From assembly GCF_014697105.1 (NCBI RefSeq), contig NZ_JACJRF010000005.1, forward strand, positions 62,001 to 126,000: DNA of 64,000 nucleotides. The letters are read 5' to 3'. The first letter of the stretch is position 1. Each line of letters starts with the position of its first letter. The position numbers were made by a program, and so were the translations under genes. The notes below the pieces were generated by a model, which saw only the letters and a list, made by a program, of their open reading frames with translations, was not told where the DNA came from and searched no databases. Shown in pieces: positions 53,142 to 62,399 of this stretch. The DNA comes from Anabaena subtropica FACHB-260 (GTDB taxonomy: Bacteria > Cyanobacteriota > Cyanobacteriia > Cyanobacteriales > Nostocaceae).

Positions 53142-54392
53142 ATGAAAGTATTTGTGAAGTGGTGTGGTGAATCTTTATTGCGGAATATTTTTGTGATTAG
53201 AAAGCAAGTATTTTTTGCCGTGATGCTGGTTTTGAGTGTGGTGGCTACAGTGATGTTATCGTTTCCCTTAAACGCTCAAATCACTCCTAACGCAGCATTA
53301 GGATCTGAGTTAAGAGGAGTATGGTTAACTAATATTGATAGCGATGTGCTGTTTGAGCGCGATCGCCTCAAAAAATCCTTGCAGCGTCTAGATGAACTCA
53401 ACTTTAACACCGTATATCCGGCGGTGTGGAATTGGGGATATACACTTTACCCCAGCAAAGTTGCAGCCAAAGTAATTGGGAAAGCGATCGACCCCACCCC
53501 AGGATTACAAGGGCGAGATATGCTCAAAGAGATCGTCACGGAGGGACATAAAGAAGGGTTAACCGTAATTCCCTGGTTTGAATTTGGGTTCATGGCTCCA
53601 GCCGATTCTTTACTCGCCAAAAACCGTCCCCAATGGCTCACTAGTCTCAGCAATGGGAGTCGCATCGTGAAAGAAGGTACGCATGATCGCGTATGGTTAA
53701 ATCCCTTTCGTCCAGATGTCCAACAATTTATCCAAGATTTAATCGTGGAGATTGTGAGGAATTATGACATCGATGGCATTCAATTCGATGACCATTTCGG
53801 CTTACCTTCAGAACTGGGCTATGATGCCTACACAGTAGCTTTATACAAAAAAGAACACCGTGGTCAAGCCCCCTCCAAAAACCCCCGTGATCCAGAATGG
53901 GTACGTTGGAGAGCCAGTAAAATTACTAACTTCATGCAAAGGGTATTTAAAGCAATTAAAGCCACTAAAAGAGATTGCTTGGTTTCCGTTGCGCCTAACC
54001 CTCAGCGTTTTTCCTACGAATACTTTTTAGCAGACTGGCAAAAATGGGAAAGGATGGGATTGATTGAAGAACTGGTATTGCAAATTTACCGCGACGATTT
54101 AAACGTCTTTGTGAAAGAATTGGAATATCCAGAAGTCAAAGCAGCCAAAGCACATATTCCTGTGAGTATTGGTATATTATCTGGGTTAAAAAATCGCTCC
54201 GTACCCATGCAGCAGATTCAAACTCAAGTGCAGAAAGTACGCGATCGCAACTTTGCAGGCGTTTCTTTCTTCTTCTACGAAACCCTCTGGAACCTAACCA
54301 AAGAAACATCCTCACAACGTCAGTCTGGCTTCCAGCAAATGTTCGCTCAACCAGCCAAATATCCCAATCTCATTACGGGTTGGAAGCCATAG
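53142..54392 (+). CDS. Glycoside hydrolase family 10-like (GHL10/DUF187) protein
   Basis: ELRGVWLTNIDSDVLFERDRLKKSLQRLDELNFNTVYPAVWNWGYTLYPS...YDIDGIQFDDHFGLP. Confidence 0.92.
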   Translation: MKVFVKWCGESLLRNIFVIRKQVFFAVMLVLSVVATVMLSFPLNAQITPNAALGSELRGVWLTNIDSDVLFERDRLKKSLQRLDELNFNTVYPAVWNWGYTLYPSKVAAKVIGKAIDPTPGLQGRDMLKEIVTEGHKEGLTVIPWFEFGFMAPADSLLAKNRPQWLTSLSNGSRIVKEGTHDRVWLNPFRPDVQQFIQDLIVEIVRNYDIDGIQFDDHFGLPSELGYDAYTVALYKKEHRGQAPSKNPRDPEWVRWRASKITNFMQRVFKAIKATKRDCLVSVAPNPQRFSYEYFLADWQKWERMGLIEELVLQIYRDDLNVFVKELEYPEVKAAKAHIPVSIGILSGLKNRSVPMQQIQTQVQKVRDRNFAGVSFFFYETLWNLTKETSSQRQSGFQQMFAQPAKYPNLITGWKP

Positions 54393-54508
54393 GAAAAGTC
54401 ATAAGCCACAGAAGCCTCAAGTCTTCTGTGGTGTACAGGTCTGCTAAAAATTGCGCTTTTTTAAGTTTTATCAAAAACTGTTAACCTTCCAGATAAAAAA
54501 ATATCCAA

Positions 54509-54733
54509 GTAGGTTGGGTGCGTCAGTGCGAGAAAACTTAGCTGTACTAAGAAATTATTCATACTGACGCACCGCAATACGGTTCGGATAAGCAGGGGGT
54601 GCAGGGGAGGCAGGGGAGGGAAGAGAGTTATTATTAAGCAATTTCTCTTCCCCTGCTTCTATTCTCCCCCTGCACCCCCTGCTCGCCTCAACAGATAACT
54701 CTGTTAACCGAACCGTATTGTGACGCACCCTAC
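54509..54733. repeat. Nested palindromic intergenic element
   Basis: gtaggttgggtgcgtca/tgacgcaccctac (54509-54525 / 54721-54733); perfect 13-bp caatacggttcgg/ccgaaccgtattg (54575-54587 / 54708-54720); perfect 17-bp agcagggggtgcagggg/cccctgcaccccctgct (54591-54607 / 54667-54683). Confidence 0.85.
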
Positions 54734-54776
54734 TAACCGTCAATTTGGAATAATTTATGTTTTGGTGTTCCCTTAA

Positions 54777-56258
54777 CTAACCACCAATACCCAGCCGCCC
54801 AGCTAAACCAGGAGTCAGGGGCAAAAGGGTAGTAATCATCAAGAACAGAACCAATAAACACAAAGCGGCCCTAGCATCATCGGGTTCGCTGATTTCATTC
54901 AAGTTGGGACGTTCCAAATCCCGTTGTAAGAATAGAATCACGATCGCCCAATACATCGCCAAAGCATTACCCAAAGCTACCAGCGCTAAAACAATTAAAG
55001 TAGCAAATGTTGCTCGCCCTGCTATTTTGCGTCCGTAAATTGCCTGAACAATGCGACCACCATCTAGAGAGCCGGCTGGCATTAAGTTTAAAGCAGTGAT
55101 TACCAAACCTAGCCAACCAATGATTACCAAGGGGTGGACGTTGACTAAGGGTGACTGCAAACCTGAACCAAGGACAACCCGTGCTAGGCTACCCACCAAA
55201 ATTGATCCTTGGAAAAACTGATTAGGTAGTTGAAATAAACTACCTTGGTGAGATAGCAACAAACCAACAATTAGCATTAACAGAGAAACAATCCCACCAG
55301 CTATCGGCCCAGCCACCGCAATATCGAATAATACTGAACGATTGGGTAATAGCGACTCGAAGCGGGTAATTGTGCCAAAAGAACCAATTTGTACAGCTGG
55401 CAAAAAGAAAGGCCAGCTGAGGCGGACTTGATGACGGCGGGCTAGTAACCAATGCCCGATTTCATGAGCCACTAAAACGGCAAAGATACCAACACCTATA
55501 GGTAAAGCTTCTTGCAACCTGGCTGGGGTGGAAAATAAATCAAAATTCAAGAGTAATCCCGCAGTTTCTAGGCTAGTGCCAATAGTTGCTATAGCCAGGA
55601 TAGCTGCAAATACTTTCTGAGGTAGTGTTGTGGGACGTGGATCATTAGTGCTGGGTAGCACAATTACCACGGGTCTACCATCCGTGTTTTCTACCAGAAA
55701 TAGACGATATTTCTCACCTAACTTTTCTTGCAAACTCTTACTGAGGCGAGTGTGAACCTCTTGGGATTCACCGCGCAGATTACCTTTGAAGATAGCACCG
55801 TCTTGGTAGGCGATCGTTTCTGTGGCAAAAAAGGTATCAATCCCGAAAATGCCTTTGATAACATTTAAGTCTTCTTCGGGGATTGGCATTATCTCCACCA
55901 CTACCCCTACTGGTTGCGGGATATTTTCTGGCGGTGGTGAAGATTCAGCAGCCAGCCTTTCCGTTGCCCGTTGCTGGAGGATGGCATCTTGTCCAGCCGA
56001 TCGCAACTGTCTACCTAAATAGATGTACAATCCAGCAGAACCCACAACCAAGAACAATATCCCGACTATGTTGATATAAATCCCGGCAGCAAACAAACCA
56101 AAAAACAACAGCCAGGGAGACATTAATACCACCGACTGCAACCAGGCTAGGATTCCTAGTTTACCAAAAGGTCTGGCGCGGTAAAAGCCCCAACCCAAAA
56201 TAGCCAAAGCTACAAGTAAAATTATTCCCAGTATAGAAGTCTCTGAGGAAGCAAACAT
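54777..56258 (-). CDS. Site-2 protease family (M50) membrane metalloprotease
   Basis: VLVAHEIGHWLLARRHQVRLSWPFFLPAVQIGSFGTITRFESLLPNRSVLFDIAVAGPIAGG...NLMPAGSLDGGRIVQAIYG. Confidence 0.93.
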   Translation of the reverse strand: MFASSETSILGIILLVALAILGWGFYRARPFGKLGILAWLQSVVLMSPWLLFFGLFAAGIYINIVGILFLVVGSAGLYIYLGRQLRSAGQDAILQQRATERLAAESSPPPENIPQPVGVVVEIMPIPEEDLNVIKGIFGIDTFFATETIAYQDGAIFKGNLRGESQEVHTRLSKSLQEKLGEKYRLFLVENTDGRPVVIVLPSTNDPRPTTLPQKVFAAILAIATIGTSLETAGLLLNFDLFSTPARLQEALPIGVGIFAVLVAHEIGHWLLARRHQVRLSWPFFLPAVQIGSFGTITRFESLLPNRSVLFDIAVAGPIAGGIVSLLMLIVGLLLSHQGSLFQLPNQFFQGSILVGSLARVVLGSGLQSPLVNVHPLVIIGWLGLVITALNLMPAGSLDGGRIVQAIYGRKIAGRATFATLIVLALVALGNALAMYWAIVILFLQRDLERPNLNEISEPDDARAALCLLVLFLMITTLLPLTPGLAGRLGIGG

Positions 56259-56553
56259 TTCCCAACCCTTCGCTGTGAAAGACTAAGCCCGAATTAGGCC
56301 GGTGTTATATATACATTACTAATCTATAACGAGGTTGTGACTTGCCCAAATTGCTAAGGGTGTAATTTCCCATCTTGTTGGGACTGGGGACTCTTATGGC
56401 TGTAAGGGTGTAGAGGAGAATAGTTTTGACTATGGAATTATCATAACTACAAATGATTGAATGGCATGATTGATACGAAAGCTTAAAAAGCTTGCATAGA
56501 CGAGAGATGCCTGAACTAGACTAGAACGGCAGGGTAGTAACTAAAGGAATATT

Positions 56554-57159
56554 ATGATGAGCGATCGCGACTACACACTAATCATCGACAAAAGTGGTAG
56601 TATGTCCACTCCTGATCAAGCTGGTGGTAGAAGCAGATGGGAGATAGCCCAAGAGTCAACGCTGGCTTTAGCCAGGAAGTGTGAACAATTTGACCCAGAT
56701 GGTATTACTGTGTATCTTTTTTCTGGCAGATTTAAACGCTATGACGATGTAACTTCAGCTAAAGTCGCCCAGATATTTTTAGAAAATGACCCGGCTGGTA
56801 CCACGAACTTAGCAGGTGTGTTACAAGATGCTTTGAATAATTACTTTCAACGCAAAGCTGCTGGTAAAAGTAAACCTAATGGTGAAACAATTTTAGTCAT
56901 TACTGACGGTGAACCGGACGATCGCAAGGCGGTGTTTGAAACCATTATTCATGCTACTCGCCAGATGGAACGTGATGAAGAATTGGGCATTTCCATGATT
57001 CAAGTCGGTGCAGATGCTCAAGCTACTAAGTTTCTCAAAGCTTTAGACGATCAGTTACAAAGCGTTGGTGCTAAATTCGATATTTGCGATACCATCACCT
57101 TAGATGACTTAGAAGATATGAGTCTTGCAGATGTGTTGATGAATGCAATTACTGATTAG
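56554..57159 (+). CDS. vWA domain protein, copy 1
   Basis: MIDAS motif DKSGSMS, GTTNLAGVL, ITDGEPDD; short, single-domain. Confidence 0.9.
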   Translation: MMSDRDYTLIIDKSGSMSTPDQAGGRSRWEIAQESTLALARKCEQFDPDGITVYLFSGRFKRYDDVTSAKVAQIFLENDPAGTTNLAGVLQDALNNYFQRKAAGKSKPNGETILVITDGEPDDRKAVFETIIHATRQMERDEELGISMIQVGADAQATKFLKALDDQLQSVGAKFDICDTITLDDLEDMSLADVLMNAITD

Positions 57160-57236
57160 TCAATAGTCCATAGCAGTGATAACTGAATATTAATAATTAA
57201 TCATTGGTTAACGGGTTTTTAGTGGAGAATTAGATC

Positions 57237-57842
57237 GTGTTAGAAAATCGTGATTACACTCTCATCATCGATAAAAGTGGTAGTATGGCTACCCCTGATC
57301 AAAAGGGTGGTAGAAATAGATGGATAACCGCACAAGAATCTACTTTGGCTTTAGCAAGTAAGTGCGAACAATTTGACCCAGATGGCATTACTGTATATGT
57401 CTTTTCTGGCAGATTTAAACGCTATGAAAATGTCACATCTGCCAAAGTTACACAAATTTTCCAAGAAAATGATCCATCTGGCACTACTGATTTAGCAGGC
57501 GTGTTAAAACACGCTACTGATGATTATTTTCAACGCAAAGGTGCTGGTCAAACTAAACCCAATGGTGAGACAATTCTAGTCGTCACCGATGGCGAACCAG
57601 ATGATCGCAAAGCCGTAATGAGGGTAATCATTGAAGCCTCTCGTCGTATGGATAGAGATGAGGAGTTAGCGATTTCTTTCATTCAAGTCGGCTCAGATGC
57701 TCAAGCTACCCGCTTCCTTAAAGTCTTAGATGATGAATTGCAAAGTGCTGGTGCTAAATTTGATATTTGTGACACCATTACAATGGAAGACATGGAAGAT
57801 TTGAGTCTTTCCGAAGTGCTACTTAATGCCATTACAGATTAG
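57237..57842 (+). CDS. vWA domain protein, copy 2 (tandem paralogue)
   Basis: DKSGSMA, GTTDLAGVL, VTDGEPDD; collinear along the whole 201 aa with copy 1; GTG start. Confidence 0.9.
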   Translation: MLENRDYTLIIDKSGSMATPDQKGGRNRWITAQESTLALASKCEQFDPDGITVYVFSGRFKRYENVTSAKVTQIFQENDPSGTTDLAGVLKHATDDYFQRKGAGQTKPNGETILVVTDGEPDDRKAVMRVIIEASRRMDRDEELAISFIQVGSDAQATRFLKVLDDELQSAGAKFDICDTITMEDMEDLSLSEVLLNAITD

Positions 57843-57844
57843 TT

Positions 57845-58237
57845 ATGGATGCTCTAGACAAGCTGTTATCTCAAATCAAAGCTGAATACGAGAACGAACA
57901 AGCACCACAGCAACCACCAAAACCAAATGTATTCAAATCATTCAGCCCACCTGAACTCAAGTCATCATCCTTAATGGATAATCTGTTGTCAGAAGTTCAA
58001 GCTGACTTTGCTGCTCACGATGCAGCTCTGGAATTGAGAAAACAGCAAGAACTAGAACAAGAAAGACTTCGACAAGAGCAAATTAAAGTTAAACAACGAG
58101 AGGCTTTAAAACAGCAAGCACAAAATTGGTTAGAAAAATTAGATCCTTTTTCTCCAGAAGGGCTGTGGTTTGAAAGATTTGCTGAAAGTTACCCTTCTAA
58201 ATTAGAAGCAGCAATTGAATATTTGCAAAGTAACTAA
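57845..58237 (+). CDS. Hypothetical protein with charged coiled-coil centre, co-operonic with vWA pair
   Basis: Starts 2 nt after copy 2 stop; [27 protein letters not shown]...[56 protein letters not shown]. Confidence 0.75.
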   Translation: MDALDKLLSQIKAEYENEQAPQQPPKPNVFKSFSPPELKSSSLMDNLLSEVQADFAAHDAALELRKQQELEQERLRQEQIKVKQREALKQQAQNWLEKLDPFSPEGLWFERFAESYPSKLEAAIEYLQSN

Positions 58238-58614
58238 ATAGATTCAACATTGCTATCAATGTAATTTCCGCTTTGGTTAGCGTTTGTTGGATAGAAATGT
58301 TTGATAGCCCATTCGTGCATAGCATAGAGGATTGGTTGTAAACTTGCTCCCAAAGGTGTTAGCGAATATTCTACCTTTGGGGGGATTTGTGCATAAACTT
58401 GTCGATGTACAATACCATCCTCTTCCATTTCTCGGAGTTGTTGAGTAAGCATCTTTTGTGTAATTCCGGGTAAGGCTCGCTGCAATTCACCAAACCGTTT
58501 TACACCTAACATTAATTCTCTGATAATTAAAACCTTCCAGCGTCCGCCAATTACCTTTAAAGTGGTTTCCACTTCACAAGTCAGCCTTTCATCTTTTTCT
58601 GCTTCAGCTTTCAT
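58234..58614 (-). CDS. HxlR family winged-helix transcriptional regulator
   Basis: [77 protein letters not shown]. Confidence 0.93.
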   Translation of the reverse strand: MKAEAEKDERLTCEVETTLKVIGGRWKVLIIRELMLGVKRFGELQRALPGITQKMLTQQLREMEEDGIVHRQVYAQIPPKVEYSLTPLGASLQPILYAMHEWAIKHFYPTNANQSGNYIDSNVESI

Positions 58615-58625
58615 AGTTACTTTTT

Positions 58626-58655
58626 AGTAAGTACCTTACTTTTAAGTGCGTACTT
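58626..58655. promoter_or_regulatory. Candidate HxlR operator: two adjacent palindromes in divergent intergenic region
   Basis: AGTAAG-tac-CTTACT (58626-58640) followed by AAGT-gcgt-ACTT (58644-58655). Confidence 0.5.
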
Positions 58656-58749
58656 TTCTAATCAACTTTACATAGTTTAAAGTCAATTGAGCAAGTTTTA
58701 TTGAACTTGACCATTAGCCGATTATCTGCATAGCAGTAAATAATTTATT

Positions 58750-59373
58750 ATGGCAAATATCCTCCACATTGATTCTAGCCCTCGTGGCGATCGCTCTATT
58801 TCCCGTCAACTCTCTTACAAATTCATTACATCTTGGAAAGATACTCATCCAGGCGATACTGTAACTTACCGGGATTTAGGTCACAATCCTGTTCCTCATG
58901 TAAATGAACCGTGGATTGCTGCGGCTTTTTCCTCTCCAGATACACACACCCCCGAATTGAAAGAAGCACTTAAGCTGTCTGATACACTGATTGATGAATT
59001 TCTCGCCGCCGATCGCTTCGTTTTTGGCGTGCCGATGTATAACTTAAATATACCCTCGACTTTCAAAGCATATATTGATCAAATAGTTCGTGTCGGTAAA
59101 ACCTTCACCGTTGATGCAAATGGCTATAAAGGCTTGGTTGATAGTAATAAGAAAGTATTAGTCATTACATCCCGTGGTGGTAGTTTTCCACCAGGAACCC
59201 CCTATGCAGCCTATGACTATCAAGAACCTTATCTCCGTGCTATCTTAGGGTTCATGGGACTAACAGACGTTACCTTCATCCATGCTGAGTCCTTGAATAT
59301 GGGTGATGATGCTCGTGAAAAATCATTGGCAGATGCGAAGGATGCGATCGCTCAAACTGTAGCTAATTGGTAA
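58750..59373 (+). CDS. azoR: FMN-dependent NADH-azoreductase
   Basis: ILHIDSSPRGDRSISRQLSYKF...FVFGVPMYNLNIPSTFKAYIDQIVRVGKTF...ITSRGGSF. Confidence 0.92.
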   Translation: MANILHIDSSPRGDRSISRQLSYKFITSWKDTHPGDTVTYRDLGHNPVPHVNEPWIAAAFSSPDTHTPELKEALKLSDTLIDEFLAADRFVFGVPMYNLNIPSTFKAYIDQIVRVGKTFTVDANGYKGLVDSNKKVLVITSRGGSFPPGTPYAAYDYQEPYLRAILGFMGLTDVTFIHAESLNMGDDAREKSLADAKDAIAQTVANW

Positions 59374-59405
59374 TTATTTTCCCAAAAATCATTCAATTGT
59401 CTTTT

Positions 59406-59482
59406 CTTTGTGTCTTGGTGTCTACCCTAAGACTAAGCATTCAGTCTATATGGTTAGATATTTTTACCACTAAGACACAAAG
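59406..59482. repeat. Hairpin repeat ctttgtgtcttggtgt / accactaagacacaaag
   Basis: Near-perfect inverted repeat 59406-59421 versus 59466-59482. Confidence 0.65.
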
Positions 59483-59546
59483 TATTTTTCAATAGCTAGA
59501 TAATCAGTTTTTGAAGCAAGAGAAAAAAGTTGTGTTCAAAATCCTC

Positions 59547-59738
59547 CTAGACATCAACATTTATTTGTTCTATCTGTCTAGCAGCTTTATCCCACAGCTT
59601 GGCTGAAGTTTCATCTTGCCAATTGTTTCTCAAATATTCGGCTTTTTTATGACATATTCGCTCTAACATCTCTAGGGTTGCAGCTAATGTCAAGTTATCG
59701 ATGAATTTTTCTAAAATATTCATATATTCTGTATTCAT
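59547..59738 (-). CDS. Small hypothetical protein
   Basis: MNTEYMNILEKFIDNLTLAATLEMLERICHKKAEYLRNNWQDETSAKLWDKAARQIEQINVDV; internal ATG preferred. Confidence 0.55.
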   Translation of the reverse strand: MNTEYMNILEKFIDNLTLAATLEMLERICHKKAEYLRNNWQDETSAKLWDKAARQIEQINVDV

Positions 59739-60054
59739 CACGAATATCTCCTGAAGGTTATAAACATCTTGTGAACAGACGAAACGAAAATTAACTCTCA
59801 AGCCCAAGTGCTTGCGAAAAGAGAATTTTTATAATTAAGCTAAAAATGAAATGCTATTTTTAATCATAGGTTATTTTCATCCATAAGCTTCAAAAAATAT
59901 CACCTCTTGCTATCAAGATTCTTTTGGCATTAACAAGCAATCTGATCTATTTTAAATGCTCAGTTCAAGTAGTTATTGCTGACAGATGAAAAATAAAAAA
60001 ATACCACTTTATTCCATAAAACTATGTTAATATATAAGTAATATTGAACGCAGT

Positions 60055-60275
60055 AAACTTCCAACATAGATGAAAAAAGTGGCAACACCCTTGACTGAAA
60101 GCTGAGGTAAGAGTAAAGCCAAACCAGGATCTAGGAAGATGCAACTATGGGAGGTTTGAGTGAGGAGACTGCGAGATGTATGAACTCAAGTTGGTTGTGG
60201 AGGAACCCTTGTATAGAATAAACAGTGATAGCTGAAGGGTCTGGTTGCATTCAACTAGACCCTTCAGTTTATTTG
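60055..60275 (+). ncRNA. Candidate orphan transcript (small RNA or leader-like) ending in a strong intrinsic terminator
   Basis: No + strand CDS from 59373 to the terminator; AT-rich promoter-like tract around 60025-60055; terminator stem at 60232-60267 with T-rich tail. Confidence 0.45.
60232..60275 (+). terminator. Intrinsic terminator, 16-bp stem (one G-U) with catt loop
   Basis: ctgaagggtctggttg-catt-caactagacccttcag followed by tttatttg. Confidence 0.82.
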
Positions 60276-60334
60276 TAGGTAGGTATTTAAGACTCATCCT
60301 TTCAAAAAAGCAAGAAATGCAGCCGGTCAGACCA

Positions 60335-61339
60335 CTACAAGTCCTGAAAATATTTCTTTTGAAATTTACTATATATTCTCTTAATAAAAAGTTTAGCTAA
60401 ACGCCCCCTTGTTAAATGGGGAATATCACTTGGTTGATATTTTTTGTAGTCAAAAAATTCGTTTAACTCCTCTAAAATTACTTGTAGACGCTTAATAATA
60501 TTTTCAACGCGATATTCAGCAAAGAAATCTTCTGATAGAGTCGGCAACATGGAAGAATCTATCACTTTTAGAATACGCTGTACATCGTATTCTTGAGAAT
60601 AACCAGCAATTTTATAACAATTGAAACCAGGATCTAAATAATCTGACAGTCCACCATTAACACTAGAAAAAACCTGACAGCCACAAGCAAGAGCTTCCAT
60701 TGGTTGCAACCCAAACCCTTCGCTTACATTCTGTTGCGCCCAATATTCAGCAGAATCATAAAGGTAAACTTTAGCCCGATTAAATAATCCAGGTAAATCC
60801 TCAACATAAGCAGTCACCACCTGGACTTTACATCTTTTCTGTAAATCGGGAATTAGTTGTTTTAATAGATATTCAGAAGATTTTCGCGCCTGCATTAAAA
60901 TATCAATATCTCGTTCTAAATGTAAATTTTTAAACTCCCCACTAATTTCATTAGGTAAATAATAAATAAGAGAATTAGGTGATTTCTCCCCCCAATATCC
61001 CAGGGTGTTACGACTGACAGTAATTATGGGAATACTTGCAGGTAGATTGAACTTATAACCCGCACTATGGGCATGATAAACCACATTGTATTGTTTGAGT
61101 TTAGCCGCTAATTTAGCTATGTCAAAACCCCAACTAATTACAAAAATTACATCATCTAAGTTTCGTTCTTTCAATAAGTCATCAAGAAATAACTTACCTA
61201 TTTCTCTCTGACGGTAAGTAACCACATTAGCTTGACAAACCTGTTGAGCCAATTTAAATGTTTTTAACTCTGCCCAAAGACCACCACAAGCAAATTTGCT
61301 ATCAGTTCCTGGGACTAAAAAGTAAAGTTTTCGCATCAT
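60335..61339 (-). CDS. Glycosyltransferase (GT4/GT1-like)
   Basis: DIAKLAAKLKQYNVVYHAHSAGYKF...QQNVSEGFGLQPMEALACGCQVFSSVNGGLSDYL. Confidence 0.85.
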   Translation of the reverse strand: MMRKLYFLVPGTDSKFACGGLWAELKTFKLAQQVCQANVVTYRQREIGKLFLDDLLKERNLDDVIFVISWGFDIAKLAAKLKQYNVVYHAHSAGYKFNLPASIPIITVSRNTLGYWGEKSPNSLIYYLPNEISGEFKNLHLERDIDILMQARKSSEYLLKQLIPDLQKRCKVQVVTAYVEDLPGLFNRAKVYLYDSAEYWAQQNVSEGFGLQPMEALACGCQVFSSVNGGLSDYLDPGFNCYKIAGYSQEYDVQRILKVIDSSMLPTLSEDFFAEYRVENIIKRLQVILEELNEFFDYKKYQPSDIPHLTRGRLAKLFIKRIYSKFQKKYFQDL

Positions 61340-61392
61340 AAAATGGGGACTCAGAAGTAGAGGAACAAAGAAAAATAACTAAGGACTAGTGA

Positions 61393-62052
61393 CTAATGAA
61401 TTTCTCGCCAGTTCACCTTAACAAAATGCCCTTGACGACCCCAAACATCGCGGGAAATCGTAATATTTTCTACTGCTAAGTTAAAGGGAATGGCAGTGGT
61501 AATGTATCGCTGTGCTATTAAACCTAAATCGGGTGCAAGTTCAGATGCAGTGGTAGCGGCTAATCCTAAGCCAATCAATTGTTCAACAGGACGGAATGGT
61601 AACATCAAATGTACACCCACAGCTAACCCAGCCGTCAGTAACATAGCCACTGATACATTAGTGCCGCAACGGGGATGTAGAGCTAAATCCCATTCACCAC
61701 TTGTTAGCCGTTGAAGCGCAACGGAGACTGCACGCCGCAGATGGCTAATATTTACTTCACCGTAAAGGTAGAAACCTTGGTCTGTGGATAAGCCACCTAG
61801 TAATTCGTTATCAATTTGAACAGCACTTGGTCTAGTTATAGGTGTTTGAGCGTTTCTAGTTTCACTCAAAACCCAAACTGTGGCGTGTTCGAGGGCGTGA
61901 ACTTGCCGCAACATCAAAATTTCTTTCAACCCTGGTACAAAAGATAGCTGTTTGAGTAAATCAGCGTCCTGAGTTGGTTGAGGTGTTGTCAAGTCGAAAT
62001 TGAGAAAATCAAAGGCAGACGAGCTACCTTGAACAGAGTTAGATGCATCCAT
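61393..62052 (-). CDS. DUF6391-type cyanobacterial conserved protein
   Basis: LMLRQVHALEHATVWVLSE...GGLSTDQGFYLYGEVNISHLRRAVSVALQRL...LHPRCGTNVSVAMLLTAGLAVG. Confidence 0.72.
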   Translation of the reverse strand: MDASNSVQGSSSAFDFLNFDLTTPQPTQDADLLKQLSFVPGLKEILMLRQVHALEHATVWVLSETRNAQTPITRPSAVQIDNELLGGLSTDQGFYLYGEVNISHLRRAVSVALQRLTSGEWDLALHPRCGTNVSVAMLLTAGLAVGVHLMLPFRPVEQLIGLGLAATTASELAPDLGLIAQRYITTAIPFNLAVENITISRDVWGRQGHFVKVNWREIH

Positions 62053-62319
62053 AAGAACACCGCTCCTTAAGCTGATGGAGCAAAATAGATTTCTTACAAA
62101 TGTAACGCTTGAGTCCAGGGATTGTTGCTAATTTTTGTGGATGATTTTCCCAAGGTCTATTGACATAGGTTGAAGTTACCCGTTGTGTTGAGAAGGGATG
62201 TAAGGGTGTGAAGGGATAAGGATTTTAAACACTTACACCGCATACCCCCACCCCCTCTGTTTAGCAACCTACGGTGTACACATAAGTCTGAAAATCTTAC
62301 CCACATTGGTTTTAGTCTG

Positions 62320-62399
62320 GTAGGGTGTGTTGTCGCATAGCGCAACGCACCATCCGAAATCTTCGGTGCGTTAGGACTAACGTCCATAACACACCCTAC
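62320..62399. repeat. MITE-like hairpin repeat, most intact copy
   Basis: Perfect 12-bp terminal inverted repeat gtagggtgtgtt / aacacaccctac plus internal perfect aacgcacc / ggtgcgtt. Confidence 0.82.

Noticed and set aside
54555-54743. 62-aa minus-strand ORF
   Set aside because: Lies entirely in the nested palindrome; low-complexity product
60055-60275. Diversity-generating retroelement, retron or CRISPR-related RNA
   Set aside because: No reverse transcriptase, cas gene or repeat array seen anywhere in the window; kept only as a generic transcript candidate
62157-62387. 76-aa minus-strand ORF
   Set aside because: Overlaps the MITE-like repeat; no family resemblance
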